Shown here in pieces: positions 56,121 to 64,000 of a stretch of DNA of 64,000 nucleotides (its first letter is position 1; each line of letters begins with the position of its first letter). The position numbers and the translations under genes were made by a program. Origin of the DNA: Halichondria panicea (lineage: Eukaryota; Porifera; Demospongiae; Suberitida; Halichondriidae); assembly GCF_963675165.1 (NCBI RefSeq), contig NC_087381.1, forward strand, positions 7,224,419 through 7,288,418, read 5' to 3'. Under the pieces are notes generated by a model that was not told the DNA's origin, made no database searches, and saw only the letters and a program-made list of their open reading frames with translations.

Positions 56121-57343
56121 TTGCAGTCTCTTCCGAATCGTTCATAGCATCATCTGTTCGCACAAACTTTCTATTCAACACATGAGTTAGCCTTGCACTA
56201 AAGCGCTAGCTACAAGAGTCAGAAAAGATATGTTAGCTATAGTAGCAATTGTGAACTTGATCTCTTTGGACACACCCTTTAATTATTCCTGTGTATGCAA
56301 TGCGCATGCGCGCTTCTCCCCATGTTGGTTCCTTTTCTGGTTAGGTCCTGGTATAGCGGTAAGCCACAAAACAAATGATACAATATAGACTAGATAACAA
56401 TAGATTCATGTACACAAGTCTGTTAACAATAGATACATGTACACAAGTCTTTTCTTCTCTCAGTATTAATATAGATACAGTAGACTCTTGTTAATGGAAT
56501 ATAGCGCGCGGTGGCTGCAGCTCAGGAAATAGCCGCGGCTTAAAAACGACCTTACCTCGAATCTAATGACTACTTTTGCGGTTCTTGTCTCGAGGATAAT
56601 GTAGGATACTATAGACCATTTCCGGGAGAAGCGCAAATACCACCATAGACTCGCAAGCCACTCCCTTTTCTCTGATTGGACGGGGGCGGGAGAAAAGGGA
56701 CTGGTGACTCTGGGACACATTTTGTGTCTCTACCAGAATTTGGGTAGAGATTATTCATTGATTTTTCCACGTGATCCAAAAATTGCGTGAGGTTAAGTAG
56801 AATTGCGTAGCCTGCAAAAGTGATTGCGGGCTTCTTAGCTACAGTTTAAGAATGGATGCTAGTGCTAGAAAAGAGAAGATGATGGAGTAATAACATCATC
56901 AGGCATTCAGCTAGGATATAGTCATCTAAGACACCAGCAGAGATTAGCTTGTTTTAGTTTTACGTGATGAGAACTAGCAGCCGAAAGTCATTGGTTGCCT
57001 AAAGCTTTAATAACCTGTACAATACAAGACAGATAATGGCAGACGGCAGCAGTTGAATTGAGAGTAGTCAGACTTGTACAAGCTGTCTTAAATCGCTGCC
57101 ACTCCTCGGTTCAAAGAAGGACTGCCAAGATGATTTCTACGTTCATCAGCTGTTCCATGCTAATCCACAAGTTGTGGCACAACAGACACTGGTACAAGGA
57201 TCTATAAAATCAAAAGGCTGGCTAGATAGATCTGTATACTTGTCTTCTGTGTGTCTTTAGCTTTTGACGCATCAGAATAAAATTAATTGGATAATTTGCA
57301 CGTGACATTAATATTTAATAGCATTCCTGATTTACACAAGCTG
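56121..57343. other. No gene; includes left arm of a long inverted pair
   Basis: 56630-56715 (TACCACCATAGACTCGCAAG, CCACTCCCTTTTCTCTGATT, CGGGGGCGGGAGAAAAGGGA) is the complement of 58430-58508. GCGGCTTAAAAACGACCTTA at about 56532 resembles 55755-55775. Nothing coding recognised. Confidence 0.45.
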
Positions 57344-58418
57344 TAGCCTCGATCCCAGGCCGAGTTTTCGCTTTTATAACGGTTAGGCGAACAACTGGGC
57401 CTGGTACTAGTTGTCTGCGCATGTGTCAGTCGTTCGTCAGATTCTGACGAATGGATATTCTCGTTCACTTTCGTGACATTTATATTCGTGTACTATCGTG
57501 TACTAGAAGTCAGTTCCCGTTTTATCATTATTGGAATCGATTGGAATGGCTCTTAGCTGAAGCTTCTCTCTTCTCTGAAGCTTATTCTGAAGACTGAACA
57601 ACAAGGGAAGAGGTATAAAGCTTTGTCAAGCTTGTTAAGGTCAGATATTTTTGTGTGGGCCCTATGGCCGGCTATGCTATCAAGTCTTGTTCATGTTTGG
57701 CAAGAATGTAGGTAGATTATAGTTTTATCATTAATATGGTGGATCAAGTGAAGAGTGTGAGCTAGAGAACTTGGTGCTGCCATCATCAGCTCGTCGACAA
57801 TGACACTATAACCGAGAAATTTCTACACGTATTTAAAATGTCTACTTCTCTGTACAGGAGCAATGGCTAATATCCAGCTATCCCAACAGTGCTCCTCTTG
57901 GCTATACTAACGGACGAGACTGGACAGTTTGAGGTAAGGGTTTAACCGTCTTTGGTTTCTTTTAATATTGTCCTATACTCACAGACACAGGACTGGAGTA
58001 TGACCTGCTCATTCGAGCGTTGCTGGGTAGCTCAGAGACATCAAGAGAATCTATGTTTTCTCAAGCAATGAGTTACGAGTTGGGGCCTAGAATCAGAGAA
58101 GTCCAGCAGCCTGCTAAATCTTTTTGAAACGTAATTTGAAGGCATTCAATCATCCTGAAGTTGCCCTGGGTCACTGTAATTGTGCTGCAGCACAACTGGC
58201 AACTCCCCAGGCCTTTGTGAAGCAGCTCCCTATGTGCATCTTTTGTGTACTCACTCTGTGCATTTTCTGTGTACAAATTTCTATTATTGATTTATTAAAT
58301 ATTTTTGCCGACCACAAATATACAATGAAAATTTGACGCATGCGCAGACAACTAGTACCGGGCCCAGTTGTTTGCCTAACCGTTATAAAAGCGAAAACTC
58401 GGCCTGGGATCGAGGCTA
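57344..58418. mobile_element. 1.07-kb fold-back element with 9-bp target duplication
   Basis: TAGCCTCGATCCCAGGCCGA left and CGAGGCTA right; about 85 bp of inverted arm (TTTTCGCTTTTATAACGGTT, AACTGGGCCTGGTACTAGTT) end to end. CACAAGCTG at 57335-57343 and 58419-58427 is a perfect 9-bp duplication. No transposase ORF inside. Confidence 0.82.
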
Positions 58419-58514
58419 CACAAGCTGTAGCCCAGAGTCACCAGTCCCTTTTCTCCCGCCCCCGTCCAATCAGAGAAAAGGGAGTGGCTTGCGAGTCTAA
58501 TACCACCATAGCTA

Positions 58515-58980
58515 GGCTTGATGTTGCTGCCAGTGGTCTCTGGGGAGGCAGACGCGAGAGAACCCTGATGGACGTCAGAGTCTTCAACCCTTTTGCTCCC
58601 TCAAATCGCAACACAACCCTAGCTAGACCAATGCTTCAGGAAGCACGAGAGGGAAAAGATCCGTGCATACGGACAAAGAGTGAGAGAAGTGGAGCATGCT
58701 ACTTTCGTCCCCATTGTGATGTCTGCGACTGGCGGCCTTTCAAAACAAGCTACAAACTTCTACAAACGACTGGCCTCCCTGCTAGCAGACAAAATAATTA
58801 ATGGGACCAACCCTACAGCACCACCCTGCACTGGCTGAGATGCTCCCTCTCTTTCAGCCTGCTCAAGTCCGCCATTCAATGCATACGTGGCGCTCGTTCA
58901 TCAAGAGGCCACGCTATGAAGATGTCACCTGTGGACCTGGTTATAGCAGAGGCCAGCTTGCAGCAAAACTAACAAACTAA
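58515..58980 (+). pseudogene. Retrotransposon C-terminal endonuclease-like domain fragment
   Basis: ARLDVAASGLWGGRRERTLM, then DVRVFNPFAPSNRNTTLA, and in a shifted frame LHWLRCSLSFSLLKSAIQCI and RGARSSRG, ending MSPVDLVIAEASLQQN before TAA. This pattern (ARLDV..GFW....FDVRVF.P.A.S, later a helical LR..LSF.LL.S.I..IRG) is, from memory, the C-terminal nuclease-like part of polyproteins in cnidarian and sponge retrotransposons. The frame changes near 58800 and there is no RT upstream, so it is a dead fragment. Confidence 0.6.
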
Positions 58981-59192
58981 CGGTTCACCTCATGTACACA
59001 CTATTTTACATACACTATTCTTTGTTTTATTATTATATATTATTTACTTGCTTCCACCATAAAGGTGTTGTTTACCACTCGTAAAAAAAAAAAATGATAC
59101 TATAACCATTTGCTAAACCACACCAAAACGTCATATCCGGCCGTAATATACGACATTGAAAACCTTGTTTGGGACACAGCCAGCACCAGAGC

Positions 59193-59544
59193 TAGTCGAG
59201 CGCCGCCGCCCTCCTTGAAGGAGGTCGGGAATCAAGCCTATCCACAGTTTTGTTCTGGCCTATTACGCAATAGTATCATGAATATCATTCATTCTATGTG
59301 GGTGCTAACCAATAGCGATGAATATCATTTATTAAAGTGGGTGTTGGCCTCGCCTCTCAGTCAATCCAACGTGTGCAAAATTCACACGTGGTACAGTTGA
59401 GTGGGTGTGATCAATCCCCTTGAGATACTGCAATCTGATTGGAGCTGGTGGAATTGTTAGATTTCAAACAACAGAACAAAACTGTGGATGGCTTGATTCC
59501 CGACCTCCTTCCGGGCAACGGTAGAGGGCGGCGGCGCCCGACTA
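59193..59544. mobile_element. 352-bp GC-rich fold-back element with 9-bp target duplication
   Basis: TAGTCGAGCGCCGCCGCCCT left and GGGCGGCGGCGCCCGACTA right; the arms include GAGGTCGGGAATCAAGCC and CCACAGTTTTGTTCTG. Flanks CACCAGAGC (59184-59192) and CATCAGAGC (59545-59553) match at 8 of 9. A sister family to the TAGCC elements. Confidence 0.75.
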
Positions 59545-59654
59545 CATCAGAGCCAGCACTGGCCGGTAAACGAATAGCGAGTGGCCGTACTTCAGGGTGA
59601 GTTTTGTGCAGTAAACATAATAATAGCTAGCATTCCGTGCCAAGCCGAGGTGGC

Positions 59655-59925
59655 CGTACTTCAGAGAGCCGGAATATCGAGAGTCTACTGTACACACTTT
59701 CTGCTGTTTATATACTATACTGTCTGTGTTATACTACTGCCTGTGCTTAAATTCTCTCTTACTCTGTGCAGTATACACTATTAACTGTGGACACCCCTTT
59801 CTTGTGAAACAATTAAAGCACATTGCAAATTATTTACCTCTTCTATAACACTCTAATACTTTTGAGCGAAAGCAAAAACATGGCGAGAGGCATTAGCAAG
59901 CGCACGCTTGCAACACTCGTTAACT
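59655..59925. repeat. MITE end and short interspersed repeat
   Basis: AGAGAGCCGGAATATCGAGA and GTCTACTGTA at 59661-59690 match the right end of the MITE at 27021-27149. GCGAGAGGCATTAGC at about 59883 is the complement of 27281-27375. Confidence 0.5.
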
Positions 59926-60030
59926 ATGTTCAGCTTCACATGTATAGTACTATAATTATAATCTCTTCTGTACAATATAACTAATTAACTGTCATCCTGC
60001 ATGGACAGTACTGTTACAGGCTCGTAAGTA

Positions 60031-64000
<3,970 letters not shown>

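Noticed and set aside
57344-58418. tRNA or other structured RNA in the GC-rich inverted arms
   Set aside because: The structure is explained by terminal inverted repeats with a 9-bp target duplication; no cloverleaf or A/B boxes were seen.
58340-58801. Single 153-codon plus-strand gene
   Set aside because: Its first third runs through the terminal arm of a fold-back element; only the later part resembles a retrotransposon domain, and that is frameshifted.

Overview
Eukaryotic, intron-rich, AT-rich DNA that looks like a demosponge genome (Amphimedon-like). This is inferred from small GT-AG introns, Calx-beta, sushi/CCP and adhesion-GPCR exons, and many small inverted-repeat elements. No prokaryotic feature is present. 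Exon borders were read by eye from splice sites, phase arithmetic and paralogue comparison; no transcript was available.

The window carries six related multi-exon genes or gene ends. Gene A (+, 140-11920, 5' end outside the window) has Calx-beta modules, seven near-identical tandem Calx-beta exon pairs and an ITIH-type C-terminal domain. Gene B (-, 12425-21470, complete) has a signal peptide, a Cys-rich module, 5 Calx-beta, 7 CCP, an Ig-like domain, one TM helix and a cytoplasmic tail. Gene C (-, 23445-29205) has a signal peptide, a Cys-rich module, 5 Calx-beta, an ephrin-receptor-like GCC2/GCC3 module and FN3, with no TM segment found. Gene D (-, 30869-39442) has a signal peptide, 8 CCP, a HormR-like domain, GAIN/GPS and 7TM: an adhesion GPCR. 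Gene E (-, 40015-45103) has 3 Cys-rich and 3 Calx-beta modules; it may start at a signal-peptide exon near 54.7 kb and may run on into gene D. Gene F (-, 60031 to beyond 64000) is a shorter paralogue of B. Nearly all ectodomain exons are phase 1-1, so modules can be swapped, skipped or duplicated without breaking frame. The common theme is one N-terminal adhesion module (Cys-rich plus Calx-beta) joined to different C-terminal outputs: secreted, single-pass receptor or GPCR. I infer a clustered, fast-evolving family of sponge cell-surface recognition or adhesion proteins.

Genes B and C each carry one frame-breaking indel (1 bp and 7 bp), and the tail of F is shifted by 1 bp compared with B.

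The 45-60 kb stretch has almost no host genes and is full of mobile DNA: a decayed Crypton-like tyrosine-recombinase element with a 152-bp palindromic end (and a non-autonomous copy at 22.2 kb), fold-back elements with 9-bp target duplications including 38-45 bp miniature forms, hAT-like, TA-, TTAA- and 8-bp-TSD MITEs, a decayed coiled-coil ORF and a retrotransposon endonuclease fragment. An internally deleted BEL/Pao element sits in the first intron of gene D.
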